From Lachnospiraceae bacterium (GTDB taxonomy: Bacteria; Bacillota; Clostridia; Lachnospirales; Lachnospiraceae), in the NCBI GenBank assembly GCA_017469935.1, contig JAFUFL010000039.1, positions 20,771-84,770 on the forward strand: 64,000 nt of DNA. The letters are read 5' to 3'. The notes under the pieces were generated by a model. That model did not search any database and was not told where the DNA came from. It saw nothing but the letters and a program-made list of their open reading frames with translations. Shown here in pieces: positions 25,775 to 34,565 of this stretch (the stretch's first letter is position 1; every line of letters starts with the position of its first letter). A program made the position numbers and the translations under genes.

Positions 25775-27574
25775 CTATAGGGACTCCACCGCCGCCCGCA
25801 GCTCCTCCCGGACCCGCTCCGGTACCTGCACACGTCCCTTTTCCACTTCTTCCATGAATTCCACTGCCGCCTCTGTCACCTCCCTCATCACCTCCCGGTC
25901 CGCTCCGACCTCCTCAAAACGATCCGGGAAAAGCGCGACTTCCGTCACCGCCGCCTTGCAGACAGCCGCCGCAAAGACTCCCTCTCCCGACCCAAGCGCC
26001 CCCTTGATGGCGGCCCGTTCCAACACTCTCCATCCCTCGATCCTCTCCCGCGCCCACGTCTCGCTCAGCACCACTCCCATGGCCGCCGCCACTTTCCTTT
26101 CGTCAGTCCACAGGCCTGCCGCCCGCCCCGCATTTTCAAAAGCCGCTCTCGCCGCCTCCATCCCCCCTTCCCAACAGGCAAAATAGCACCACCCCACCTC
26201 CATCTCAAACCGCACATACTCTCCCGGCCTCTTTTCCCTCATCCGGCCGACGCTGTTCTCCGTATAAGAAACACTTTCCAGCGCCTCTTTTTCCTCCTTC
26301 GTGATGGCATAGTCTTCCGCCAGCTCTCTCAGAAAAGCCAGATGCGCCTCTACGTCCCCCGGCCGCGCTCTCACCGCCCGCCTGTAGGCTTCTGTCTTCT
26401 CGCTCAGTTCCCTCTCTTCCTGCGCATTCCTGATCAGCATTCGATACTCCCTCTCGCCTGCCTCCGCCGAAGATACTGCCAGCATTCCGGAGCAGATCAG
26501 AAACACCACTGCCGCCCCAACCAGAAGCGTAAATTTTCTCCACATTGTGTCTGCATGGACTGTCCCTGCACTTGTTCCGGCTGCGTCTGCTCTCTTACAG
26601 ATTCTTATGACGTTGCAGAGCGCTTTCTCCAGTTCCGTGCAGGACGAGTAGCGCATAGATGGGGCGACACTGCAGCACCGGAGCAATGTTTTGGCCATAT
26701 AGGAGCGGCAGCGAGGTATCCGCTCACCTGCGGATGCACCCCCAAACTCTTCAAGCGGCCTGAGCCCGGTTTCGAGGGGCGACCGGCCGGTGATCATGTG
26801 GTGCAGCACTGCGCCGATCCCATAAATGTCCGTTCTCTCATCGGACTGCTCCCACCCGCCGTACTGCTCCGGCGCCGCATATCCCTCGGTGCCCAGCCGG
26901 CTGGTGTCCTTCCCGGCGCCATCCCTGTATTTTCTGACTGTGCCAAAATCCACCACGACCCACGATCCGTCCGGACGCACAAGAACGTTGGCCGGCTTGA
27001 GGTCTCGATAGATCATGGGCGGATTCATCCGGTGGAGCCTTCCCAGAATGGCGCACAGCTGCACGCCTGCTTCCGCCGCTTCGCGGATGCTGTATTGTTT
27101 CCCTTCCTCCAGGATCTGCTGCAGCGACCGCCCTTCCACATATTCCATAACAAAGCCTGCAAAGTCTCCGCTTTCGTCACAGACGCACTCAATAAAGGCT
27201 GGAATCCCCTTCCCGTGAATGCGTTCCCCGCAGCCGCTCTTTCCTTCGCCACTGCCGGCTTGCTTCTGCAGATCCTTGCCTAGCAATTCCAAAACTGCGG
27301 CTTCCGCCCGCAGTTGTTCTTGAGCTTCCGCACGCAACTGTTCTGCGGCTTCTGCCCGCAATTGTTCTGCGGCTTCTGCCCGCAGTTGTTCTGCGGCTGC
27401 TTGCAGGTCTTCCGGTTTGCTGCTGTCATCCCTGCGCAGGACCTTCATCGCACAGGTCTTCCCATCGGCTCTGTCGGCCACTAAATAGACGATACTTGTA
27501 CCGCCGCGACCAAGCTCCCGGAGAATCTCATATTGATCCACAGATTTCAGATTCTCATTAGCATTTTTATTCAA
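25775..27574 (-). CDS. Membrane Ser/Thr protein kinase with a repeat-expanded alpha-C helix
   Basis: A 599-residue protein. The start is TTG with GAGGAG seven bases upstream; no better ATG exists. Kinase landmarks: glycine loop GRGGTS (22-27), Lys44 in CAMKVL, catalytic loop YRDLKPAN (Asp191; Tyr replaces the usual His), DFG at 209-211 and GTEGYAAPEQY activation segment. Between Lys44 and the next strand the sequence EQLRAEAA is repeated four times (about 60-93), each copy with a Glu that could be the alpha-C Glu. A single membrane segment (about 345-368) leads to a ~230-residue helical region instead of PASTA repeats. The kinase appears active and is probably coupled to the Ig-repeat protein gene downstream. 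Confidence 0.9.
   Translation of the reverse strand: MNKNANENLKSVDQYEILRELGRGGTSIVYLVADRADGKTCAMKVLRRDDSSKPEDLQAAAEQLRAEAAEQLRAEAAEQLRAEAQEQLRAEAAVLELLGKDLQKQAGSGEGKSGCGERIHGKGIPAFIECVCDESGDFAGFVMEYVEGRSLQQILEEGKQYSIREAAEAGVQLCAILGRLHRMNPPMIYRDLKPANVLVRPDGSWVVVDFGTVRKYRDGAGKDTSRLGTEGYAAPEQYGGWEQSDERTDIYGIGAVLHHMITGRSPLETGLRPLEEFGGASAGERIPRCRSYMAKTLLRCCSVAPSMRYSSCTELEKALCNVIRICKRADAAGTSAGTVHADTMWRKFTLLVGAAVVFLICSGMLAVSSAEAGEREYRMLIRNAQEERELSEKTEAYRRAVRARPGDVEAHLAFLRELAEDYAITKEEKEALESVSYTENSVGRMREKRPGEYVRFEMEVGWCYFACWEGGMEAARAAFENAGRAAGLWTDERKVAAAMGVVLSETWARERIEGWRVLERAAIKGALGSGEGVFAAAVCKAAVTEVALFPDRFEEVGADREVMREVTEAAVEFMEEVEKGRVQVPERVREELRAAVESL
27301..27396 (-). repeat. In-frame 24-bp coding minisatellite (four units)
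   Basis: Four near-identical 24-bp units begin CTTCYGCMCGCARYTGTTCT on the plus strand. They encode four copies of an eight-residue helical repeat in the kinase alpha-C region. Copy number can change without shifting the frame. Confidence 0.92.
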
Positions 27575-28045
27575 TTGTTTACTCCTCGAATTAATCCGCG
27601 AACCGCGGAATGAACAGAAGCTGCGGATCAGATTCTGCAGTTTCTGAAGAAGTCCGTTCCCTGAAACCGGTCAGGGGCGGACATCAGACGCCAGTCTCCA
27701 TTGGATACCGGCGAGATAGATTTATTATCGAATAGATAACCGTTGAAAGTCAAGGCTGAATTTGGAACTCAATTCGTGCGCAGGACAGATTGATGCCAAA
27801 AACCAGTACGCCCCATACTTACTTCCGGCCGTAGACATATATGTTCTTTTTTTTTCACAGTCAAGGAAGTTTCGAAATGTTTCGAAACAAAATACCTGTT
27901 TTTTAAAAAACATATATAAAATGACACGGCGGAAAACTACCAAATATAATGCCCCCGCAGAGCAGAAATGCATTGCAGATGCCGGAAAACCAGCAAATGC
28001 AATGCATTAACCCACACTTAACCTACGCAAACCCCACACAAAACC
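27575..28045. other. Intergenic region upstream of the kinase, no gene recognised
   Basis: A 471-bp stretch. Near the kinase, a GC-rich leader contains an inverted repeat around 27652-27672 (TTCCCTGAAACCGGTCAGGGG). From about 27715 it is AT-rich, with a T9 tract at 27847-27856 and TTTTTTAAAAAACATATATA near 27900. Small open frames have no ribosome binding sites. A promoter or leader function is likely; no known riboswitch was recognised. Confidence 0.45.
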
Positions 28046-29239
28046 TCATCCACGCAGCATCAGCTGCATCCCGACGTCAAAGTTCCTCCCCTCAACGCAC
28101 TCGCTAAGCCAGTAAGCCATCGTCACATCGTCCTGCGTCCGCAGCGTAAATTCCGGCTGGCGGACCGCCGTGTGGATCGTGCCTCCCTTGTACATGGAGA
28201 GCGGCCTGTGCCACTCGTGAATAAAAAAGGAAAAACCGGGATCGAGCCCCCGAAGCTGCGCGATCATCTTCTGCATCTGCCGGTAGTAGTCCTCCTGGAT
28301 CTGCGTGTCCGTATTGTAGACCTTGTTGGTCATGTCGTTGTAAAACGCGCTCAAAAGATAGTCCGTCACCGACCCCGAATACAGATACCGAAACCGGCTG
28401 CCCTGGCGCCTGCAGACGCCGCGATACCATTCAAGGGTCAGATTTTTGCCGCCGACGTCCTTCCACAATTCCTCCCTGGCATTCCAGACGTCCCGCAGCG
28501 TGTGCTTCCAGTTTTTGTACAGGAGCTGGGCGCTGTCCGAGAAGAGTGTCACGTCGTGGCAGGCCGGATAGAATTCGCCGACGATCTGCTCCGCGAGGGC
28601 GGGCACCGCGAAGGCCCCCGCGCTCTCCCCTGCAATCAGAAGCTTTTCCGCGGCAGGAAAGAGTTTCTTGCCGTATCGCATCGCCGCCATGAAGTTCTCA
28701 TATCCGTGAAAATAGAGAACGGCCTCATCTCCCTTTTTTGCCGCGCCGTCTTCGCTGTCCTCGAGAACATGGTAGATAAACCGGTTGTTTCCCACGTGCA
28801 TGTCGCCGGTTGCATAGGTAATGATCACAAAATTCCAGTCGTCAAAAGGATTGTCGCCACCGTTCTTCGTGATGCCCACATTGATATTCATGACCTGCGT
28901 AAAGAGCCGAAGGTTGTTCCAATAGTAGTTGGGAAGCCACGCCGCGACGCTCCCACCGTTTACGGGCCGAGCCGCCATGTATTCGTTGATGGCGATGCCG
29001 CCGCCCGAGAAAAAGACGCAGAGCTTATCCGTCGTTCCCTTCCGCACATAAATATGATAGTCGGATCCGTCGGCGCACTTTCCTTCCGGGATCGGCACTT
29101 TGTACCACACCTTTGCGGCGGGTTCGCCGACCAGAATGGGGGCTTCCTGCCCCAGTTCATAAATGCCTTTGGAAATAGACTCCTCGACCAGGTTTCCGAT
29201 CCGGACCATCCAGTTCTTTTTGTTTTTTCCGTTTTCCAT
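28046..29239 (-). CDS. Pectinacetylesterase/Notum-like carboxylester hydrolase
   Basis: A 397-residue protein (ATG after AAGGTGAAA; a GTG six bases further out is possible). Alpha/beta-hydrolase features: oxyanion region FFSGGGIAINEYMAARP (near 80), GDMHVGNN (near 148), nucleophile elbow AGESAGAFAVP with Ser near 212, DSAQLL (candidate acid) and a late His (FIHEWHRP). This is the layout of pectin acetylesterases and Notum lipases. There is no signal peptide, so pectin is an unlikely substrate. Its position after an acyltransferase and a DUF6320-type membrane protein points to removal of an acyl group from an internal lipid or glycan. Confidence 0.75.
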   Translation of the reverse strand: MENGKNKKNWMVRIGNLVEESISKGIYELGQEAPILVGEPAAKVWYKVPIPEGKCADGSDYHIYVRKGTTDKLCVFFSGGGIAINEYMAARPVNGGSVAAWLPNYYWNNLRLFTQVMNINVGITKNGGDNPFDDWNFVIITYATGDMHVGNNRFIYHVLEDSEDGAAKKGDEAVLYFHGYENFMAAMRYGKKLFPAAEKLLIAGESAGAFAVPALAEQIVGEFYPACHDVTLFSDSAQLLYKNWKHTLRDVWNAREELWKDVGGKNLTLEWYRGVCRRQGSRFRYLYSGSVTDYLLSAFYNDMTNKVYNTDTQIQEDYYRQMQKMIAQLRGLDPGFSFFIHEWHRPLSMYKGGTIHTAVRQPEFTLRTQDDVTMAYWLSECVEGRNFDVGMQLMLRG

Positions 29240-29299
29240 TTTCACCTTAATGAGTCACTGCGCATCCATAATCAGCACCAAGCCGCGGGTGCCGGATTA

Positions 29300-29959
29300 T
29301 TACAGGTTAAACAGCTTCTGCACCGCGCTCCTGAGATCTCTGAAGCGGAAGATCACAGCCGCGCAGGCCTCGATCAGCAAGATCGCCATGCTCGCCACCG
29401 CCGGCAGTTTGACGGGATTCGTATTCGTCAGCACCGGAATGATCTGCAGCATGGACAGCATCATCGTCACAAAAATATAGATAATATACTCTTCCAGCCT
29501 CAGCCGCGCGCCCCGGCCCACCGCAATCGTAACAAAGACCAGCAGGACGAATCCGATCGGAAGTACAAATGCCACGGACCAGCCGTGCCAGCCGGTCAGC
29601 GAATCGACCAAAAGACAGACCGCCATGGCAAGATACGTCTCGACCGTCAATGTTTTGATCAGGTTGTTGCGGTAGTAGATGCCCACCATCAGATCCCCCC
29701 AGGCGATCAGCGCACCCAGGATCGCGAACGGAACCCACGGCACGTCAAAGCTGTAGAGAAGCTCCAGGGCCATCATTATAATAATGAACGTGAGCAGGCA
29801 GAAGGTCGCCACCTTCACTACGGAAAGGTGCGTGAATCGGTTTCTTTGCAGGACCGGAAAGGCGCCCGGCTCGGGGTCGCCGGTCAGCCTGCCGCCGCAC
29901 AGGGGGCACTGCGTCTTGTCGCCCTTGATACTGATCCTGCATTTGGAACAATACTGCAT
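29300..29959 (-). CDS. Zinc-ribbon membrane protein, DUF6320 type
   Basis: A 219-residue protein beginning with a zinc ribbon (CSKC near residue 4 and CPLCGG near 18), followed by about six membrane helices (for example KVATFCLLTFIIIMMALELL and IIYIFVTMMLSMLQIIPVL). It matches my memory of the DUF6320 family, found beside acyltransferases in Lachnospiraceae. Its ATG shares the A of the upstream gene's TAA (TAATG), so translation is coupled to the acyltransferase. Function unknown; a membrane partner for acyl transfer is the best guess. Confidence 0.75.
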   Translation of the reverse strand: MQYCSKCRISIKGDKTQCPLCGGRLTGDPEPGAFPVLQRNRFTHLSVVKVATFCLLTFIIIMMALELLYSFDVPWVPFAILGALIAWGDLMVGIYYRNNLIKTLTVETYLAMAVCLLVDSLTGWHGWSVAFVLPIGFVLLVFVTIAVGRGARLRLEEYIIYIFVTMMLSMLQIIPVLTNTNPVKLPAVASMAILLIEACAAVIFRFRDLRSAVQKLFNL

Positions 29960-31305
29960 TACGGCGCCTCCTTTCCGGCGGGATCCGCCTCAGACTGCGC
30001 ATCCGCCCCGCCGGCAGTTTTCGCGCTGCCGCCGCCCGCCGGCACAGCCCGGTCAAAGTCATTGCTCTCCAGCACGACTTCAATCCCCATATCCACCATC
30101 TCCCGGAAAAAGTCCCGAATGACCGGCTGCTGAATGAAGGCTGAGGCGACGCCGAAGACCAGCGCGTCTTTGTAAGAGCACAGGCAGACCTGCACCGAAG
30201 GGGCCGCCATAAAGCAGCTGAATTTCTGAATGTAGGGCTCCATCTCCTCAGGAACCGATATCTTTCCCACATTGGAGATCGTTCCGGTGATTCCCCGCTG
30301 CGTCTTTGCGTTGATCGCCGAAATGACCAGGTTTTTAATCAGGAGCGGCACTACTTTGACCGCGATGTTGTGCTCCAGAGCCGCATAAGAATTCATCGTC
30401 AGTTCGACCTGGTCCTGCTGCAGCTGTTTGCTGAAGGATTCCCGCACGACCGCGATGATACTCTCAAGAGTTCCGTCGTACAGCGCCGGATCGTAGACCA
30501 CATTGATGACGCCGAAGAAATTGCGCGCCGTATCGGAAGGAAAATAGTTGCGCAGGTTCACCGGAACGCTCAGCACAATGGGGAGCTTTCTGTCGCGCAC
30601 CGACATCTCCCCCAGCGCCGCCTTGATGAACAGCGCCGTGCTCAACTCCGCCACCGTCGCGCCGCGCTCCCTGGCCGCCGCCAGAAAGGACGCCACGGAG
30701 ACGGTCCCCTCCAGAAGGTGATTCTGCATGTTCTCATCCCGGTCCCCGCGCAGATGATAGGCTCTGGCCGGAGTCGCATTCTGCCCCTTGGCCTTTCCCT
30801 TCTCCTTCTTGTAATACTTGCCGAAGGCGTCGTCCTGCCGGTCGCTCCCCGCCGCTCTGCTGACGGCCATCTGCAGCTGCTCCACACCGTACCGGATCCG
30901 GATGTACTCCGTCAGGATCGCCTTGAGAAATTCAAAGGCCCCTGTCCCGTCTGTCAAAACATGGAACATCTCCAAGTTAATCCGTTTCCCGTAATAGTTG
31001 ACCCTGTAGAGCAGGTCTCTTCGCCCCTCTCTGTAGATCGTATCCAGCGCGGGCAGATTGTCCGGCGTCACTTCCACATCCAGATTGCTCTGGTCGAGAT
31101 AGTACCAGAACATCCCTTCTTTCAAAATACTGCTGAAATGGGGAAACTCCCTCGCCGCGGATGTCACGGCTCCCTGCAGGATCTCCGGATCCACCTCTTC
31201 CTTCAGCTCGCAGGTGATCCTGAAAACTCTCGAATCGGATCCGCCTGTCGTGGAGGGCACTATTTTGGCGGCGTTATCAAGTTGATACCATTTTGTCTGT
31301 GCCAA
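29959..31305 (-). CDS. Condensation-fold acyltransferase (alcohol acetyltransferase-like)
   Basis: A 448-residue protein started at TTG with GGAG seven bases upstream. It has the chloramphenicol-acetyltransferase/condensation fold of wax-ester synthases and alcohol acetyltransferases: active-site MFHVLTDGTGAFEFLKAIL (HxxxDG, His near 115) in the N-terminal half and a PVNLRNYFPSDTARNFFG segment near 260 matching the family's conserved turn. It is likely to transfer an acyl group from acyl-CoA or a carrier to an alcohol or lipid. First gene of a three-gene operon with a DUF6320-type membrane protein and an esterase. The C-terminus is a Ala/Gly-rich tail. Confidence 0.78.
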   Translation of the reverse strand: MAQTKWYQLDNAAKIVPSTTGGSDSRVFRITCELKEEVDPEILQGAVTSAAREFPHFSSILKEGMFWYYLDQSNLDVEVTPDNLPALDTIYREGRRDLLYRVNYYGKRINLEMFHVLTDGTGAFEFLKAILTEYIRIRYGVEQLQMAVSRAAGSDRQDDAFGKYYKKEKGKAKGQNATPARAYHLRGDRDENMQNHLLEGTVSVASFLAAARERGATVAELSTALFIKAALGEMSVRDRKLPIVLSVPVNLRNYFPSDTARNFFGVINVVYDPALYDGTLESIIAVVRESFSKQLQQDQVELTMNSYAALEHNIAVKVVPLLIKNLVISAINAKTQRGITGTISNVGKISVPEEMEPYIQKFSCFMAAPSVQVCLCSYKDALVFGVASAFIQQPVIRDFFREMVDMGIEVVLESNDFDRAVPAGGGSAKTAGGADAQSEADPAGKEAP

Positions 31306-31398
31306 TTTTCTACTCCTCTGTTGCCCTATCTGCCGGAAAATCCCTCCGCCGGAGGGCGTCTCAGCGTACTGTCCGCTGAGAGATCACACAAGCTTCAC

Positions 31399-32007
31399 TT
31401 ACTTGCCGAGGAAACGGAAAGGCTCCTCGTCCACAAGGAAATGCATGAGCTGATAGGCACACATGATGGCCACTTTCTCCTCCTTGAGGATCCTGCGCAC
31501 TTCATCGCGGTCCGCCAGGACGATCTCGATATTCTCGCTGGCCTCCATGAAGCGGTCGCTGATCTCGCCGTCCGTGTACCCGTAAACGGTCGCGCAGGAC
31601 TCATCGGTGAGGCCCACCGTCGTGAAGCGGGGTTCCTCAAACATGGGATCCACATCGAGGGGCGTCAGCTTCAGGCCGGTCTCCTCGTGCATCTCCCGGA
31701 CGGCCGCCTCGCGGTAGTCCTCCCCTTTCTCCACAAGTCCCGCCGGGAACTCGTAGACATAGTCGCCGATGCAGAAGCGGTACTGGCGGATCAGCACGAC
31801 TTTGTCGCGCGCCGGCCCGTAGATGCTGTAGATGATCACGCCGTCCGGATGATTTTCTCCGGTCCGGATCTTGAGCTCGCTCTCGTTTTTGGCGCGGGAA
31901 GCGACGTAGTAGTGGGACTGTCTGCCGTTCTTGTGCGTGACGTCCAGGTCGTAGAGATTGACAAATTTGTTGTTAGTCTTCTGTGTGATCTTGTCAATGG
32001 ATACCAT
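31399..32007 (-). CDS. Nudix hydrolase, ADP-ribose pyrophosphatase type
   Basis: A 202-residue protein with GGAGGACAACACG before the ATG. A complete Nudix box (GLVEKGEDYREAAVREMHEE, then TGL) starts near residue 91. The preceding VVLIRQYRFCIGDYVYEFPA is typical of ADP-sugar pyrophosphatases, which hydrolyse ADP-ribose to AMP and ribose 5-phosphate. The downstream loop (EEPRFTTVGLTDESCATVYG) fits that subgroup. No substrate-specific partner is adjacent. Confidence 0.88.
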   Translation of the reverse strand: MVSIDKITQKTNNKFVNLYDLDVTHKNGRQSHYYVASRAKNESELKIRTGENHPDGVIIYSIYGPARDKVVLIRQYRFCIGDYVYEFPAGLVEKGEDYREAAVREMHEETGLKLTPLDVDPMFEEPRFTTVGLTDESCATVYGYTDGEISDRFMEASENIEIVLADRDEVRRILKEEKVAIMCAYQLMHFLVDEEPFRFLGK

Positions 32008-32038
32008 CGTGTTGTCCTCCTGATTTTATGAAGTTTAT

Positions 32039-32106
32039 GGCTCGCGGGCGAGCCGCCGCGCAGTATGCGCCTTACCTTCAAGGCTCGCGGGCGAGCCGCC
32101 GCGCAG
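32039..32106. repeat. Two 25-bp GC-rich palindromic repeats
   Basis: GGCTCGCGGGCGAGCCGCCG plus CGCAG occurs twice, perfectly, 43 bp apart, between the Nudix and HelD genes. Each copy contains the palindrome GGCTCGCGGGCGAGCC, so each can fold as a hairpin. The second copy is preceded by TTCAA, like the repeats at 25703-25760. Confidence 0.8.
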
Positions 32107-32115
32107 CCATTCACC

Positions 32116-34239
32116 TTAATTTTTAAGCAGCCCCGTCAGCTCTCCGTCCGCCAGAATGCTCAGCCTCCTGGTCGCCCTCGAGACCGCCGTATACAGCCTG
32201 TGTCTCGCCAAAAGATCGTCCGGATACATCTTCGCATCCGCATCCGGCAGGATCACGCCGTCAAATTCAAGGCCTTTCACCAGATCGAGGGTGATCAGAA
32301 AAGTCCCTTTCCCCGGCAGCGCTTGGTTGCGGCTGATTACCTGCGGCGCCTTGTCGCCCAGAAGTTCCCTGATTTTCTCAAGGCTCCCCCTGTTTCCGCA
32401 GATGATGGCCGTGAGCCCTTCTTCCTCCTCTGCGGCATTAATGAGCGCCTTCAGTCTCCGCAGATAGTCATCGCTGTCCGCGCAGCCCATTTTCACCGGC
32501 GCCGTGCCCGGTCTCTGCACCGAAGCCGTGTTGATCCGCTTCTCCCGCGGCAGAAGTCCCGTGAAGATCTCCGTGATCTCCGGCGACGACCTGTAGCTGG
32601 TGAGCAGCGGCAGTTCCACCGCTTCGCGGCCCTCTTCGCCGAACAGTTCCCGGATTTTTTCAAAGGACACCGTTCCCGGCCGGATTGCCTGGAACTCGTC
32701 TCCCAGCATCATAAACTTCGCCCTGTCAAAATATCGCCGCAGCACCATCAGCTGAGCCGCCGTGTAGTCCTGCACCTCGTCGATCATGACGTATTTCACG
32801 TTTTTGTCGCCCATTCCGGTCAGCAATATTTTGAGCCAGATCCATTCCGCGCTGCTCAGCTTCTTCCTCTTCGTGAGCCTGCTGCCGATTCTCTCAATAT
32901 CCAGGAACGAAAAGTGCTCGATCGCGCTGAATGCGCCTCCGAATTCGTTCCTGATCCGGTTCTGCTCCCGCATGCCTGGCTCGTCCGTCTCCGCGTAAGG
33001 GTCCATGCTGTTGAACGAAGCGCTTCCGGCTGCACCTGCCTGCTCTCCGGTGCTTCGCTTTTCATTCTCATCCCGCTCCATCCTGCGGATCTTGACCCGG
33101 GCGATCTCCGACAGCCGGTCAGCGAGAATGTGAAGAAGCCGGACGCCGGGCTCGATCTCTGAAAGGCTGTCCGCGACTTTCGCGATCTCTCTGCGGCTGA
33201 GGACACATCTGCCCTTCTGCATGATGGGCCTGAAATCCTCCTCTTCGAGGCGGAGCGACTTGAGGCTTTTCTCTATTTTGCGCAGATCCGATTCCTTTGC
33301 AGGCTCGAAGGGCCCCTTGTCGGGCGCCTTGGCGATGTGGACAAAATCCCTCCAGGTAATGGTCCTGGGATTCTCCTCGCCCAAGTCGGGCAGCACCTGG
33401 TCAATATACTGGCGGAACACCGGGTTGATGGTCAGCAGATAGACCTGCTCCGGCCGCAGGTTCTCCCTCTTGCGGTAGAACAGATAGGCGATCCTCTGCA
33501 GCAGGACGGAAGTCTTGCCGCTTCCCGCGATCCCGTTGACCAGAAGCACAGGCACATCGCTGCAGCGGATTACCGCGTTCTGCTCCTTCTGGATCGTCGC
33601 GGTGATCGCCTTCATCTTGTCCGTGCGGCGGCTGGCCAGCGACTGCAGAAGCAGCGGATCCTCAATCGCCACCTGCGTGTCAAAAAAGGAATGCAGCCTG
33701 TCCTCTTCCAGGTTATACTGCCTGCGCAGCTGCAGGTCCACGTCCACGCGCCTGCCCTCGACCATGTAGAAAGTCCGGCCGTTGTCCTGATTATAATAGG
33801 TCTCGGCGATCGGCGAGCGCCAGTCGATCACAAGATGCTCGAAGGCGTTCTCCGACACTCCCGCGCTTCCTATATAGTAGTCCTCCGGCTCTTCTTCCGG
33901 GTCAAACTGCAGCGTCACTCTGGCAAAATAGGGCGCCTTCAGCAGTCTTTTGACCCTGCCCAGCTTCTCCTTCGCCGCGTCCTGCTCGATATTGTACTGG
34001 TCAATGGAGTGGCTCATCGCCTCAAACTCGATATAAGTCTCCATGGAGTCCGTATCGCTGTCAAAATTCAGCGACAAATTGCTCCTTATATCCTTCTTCT
34101 CCTGCGCGGCCTTCTCCGAGATCGACTTGATCTTCTCCTCCAGCTCGCTCTCCATCACGCGCAGCCTGCCGTGCGTCTGCGTCAGGTGGGCCTGCTCCTC
34201 TTCAAATATTTTCTTCTGAATTCTATCCTGTTCGTTCAC
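32116..34239 (-). CDS. helD: HelD-like superfamily 1 helicase
   Basis: A 707-residue protein. The N-terminal ~90 residues are a coiled coil (EEEQAHLTQTHGRLRVMESE), the arm that enters RNA polymerase in HelD. Next is a beta region with VIDWRSPIAETYYNQDNGRT, a HelD signature. Walker A is NGIAGSGKTSVLLQRIAYLF (near 238), followed by the conserved INPVFRQYIDQVLPDLGEEN. Walker B is MIDEVQDYTAAQ and motif VI-like LYTAVSRATRRL lies near the end. The family recycles stalled RNA polymerase using ATP. Tandem GC repeats lie immediately upstream of the start. Confidence 0.92.
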   Translation of the reverse strand: MNEQDRIQKKIFEEEQAHLTQTHGRLRVMESELEEKIKSISEKAAQEKKDIRSNLSLNFDSDTDSMETYIEFEAMSHSIDQYNIEQDAAKEKLGRVKRLLKAPYFARVTLQFDPEEEPEDYYIGSAGVSENAFEHLVIDWRSPIAETYYNQDNGRTFYMVEGRRVDVDLQLRRQYNLEEDRLHSFFDTQVAIEDPLLLQSLASRRTDKMKAITATIQKEQNAVIRCSDVPVLLVNGIAGSGKTSVLLQRIAYLFYRKRENLRPEQVYLLTINPVFRQYIDQVLPDLGEENPRTITWRDFVHIAKAPDKGPFEPAKESDLRKIEKSLKSLRLEEEDFRPIMQKGRCVLSRREIAKVADSLSEIEPGVRLLHILADRLSEIARVKIRRMERDENEKRSTGEQAGAAGSASFNSMDPYAETDEPGMREQNRIRNEFGGAFSAIEHFSFLDIERIGSRLTKRKKLSSAEWIWLKILLTGMGDKNVKYVMIDEVQDYTAAQLMVLRRYFDRAKFMMLGDEFQAIRPGTVSFEKIRELFGEEGREAVELPLLTSYRSSPEITEIFTGLLPREKRINTASVQRPGTAPVKMGCADSDDYLRRLKALINAAEEEEGLTAIICGNRGSLEKIRELLGDKAPQVISRNQALPGKGTFLITLDLVKGLEFDGVILPDADAKMYPDDLLARHRLYTAVSRATRRLSILADGELTGLLKN

Positions 34240-34267
34240 GCGTCACTCCGTTTTTCTTGTGGGCGCC

Positions 34268-34329
34268 TTTTCAGCGGCGCCGGGGCGTTTTCAGCGGCGC
34301 CGGGGCTTTTCAGCGGCGCCGGGGCTTTT
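34268..34329. repeat. Tandem GC-rich repeat upstream of helD
   Basis: Three head-to-tail copies of a 19-20 bp unit (TTTTCAGCGGCGCCGGGGC), each with the palindrome CGGCGCCG. The array lies 29-90 bases before the helD start codon, in its presumed leader. Confidence 0.85.
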
Positions 34330-34565
34330 CAAAAGCATCCTCTTCGGCGACAGGGTGCCGCTCATTTTCTGCCGGCTTCCGCTTCGGCGTCGAGGCGCCG
34401 CCCCGTAAGTTTGTACATAATATTTAAGTATACATCTTCCGACAAAAATAAGGAAGTTTGTGTGAGCATCTGTACCGCGCTTCGTTCTGGATATATAATA
34501 TTTTTGTTATATGCAGAAATGATATATTCAGATTCATGGACTGCACAACCATAAAGGAGTCTCCT

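Noticed and set aside
27575-28045. Riboswitch or small RNA upstream of the kinase
   Set aside because: A few inverted repeats exist, but none matches a riboswitch core that I know; left as unexplained intergenic DNA.
28172-30133. 653-residue plus-strand open frame
   Set aside because: It is antisense to the esterase, DUF6320 and acyltransferase genes, which all have clear motifs and start sites.
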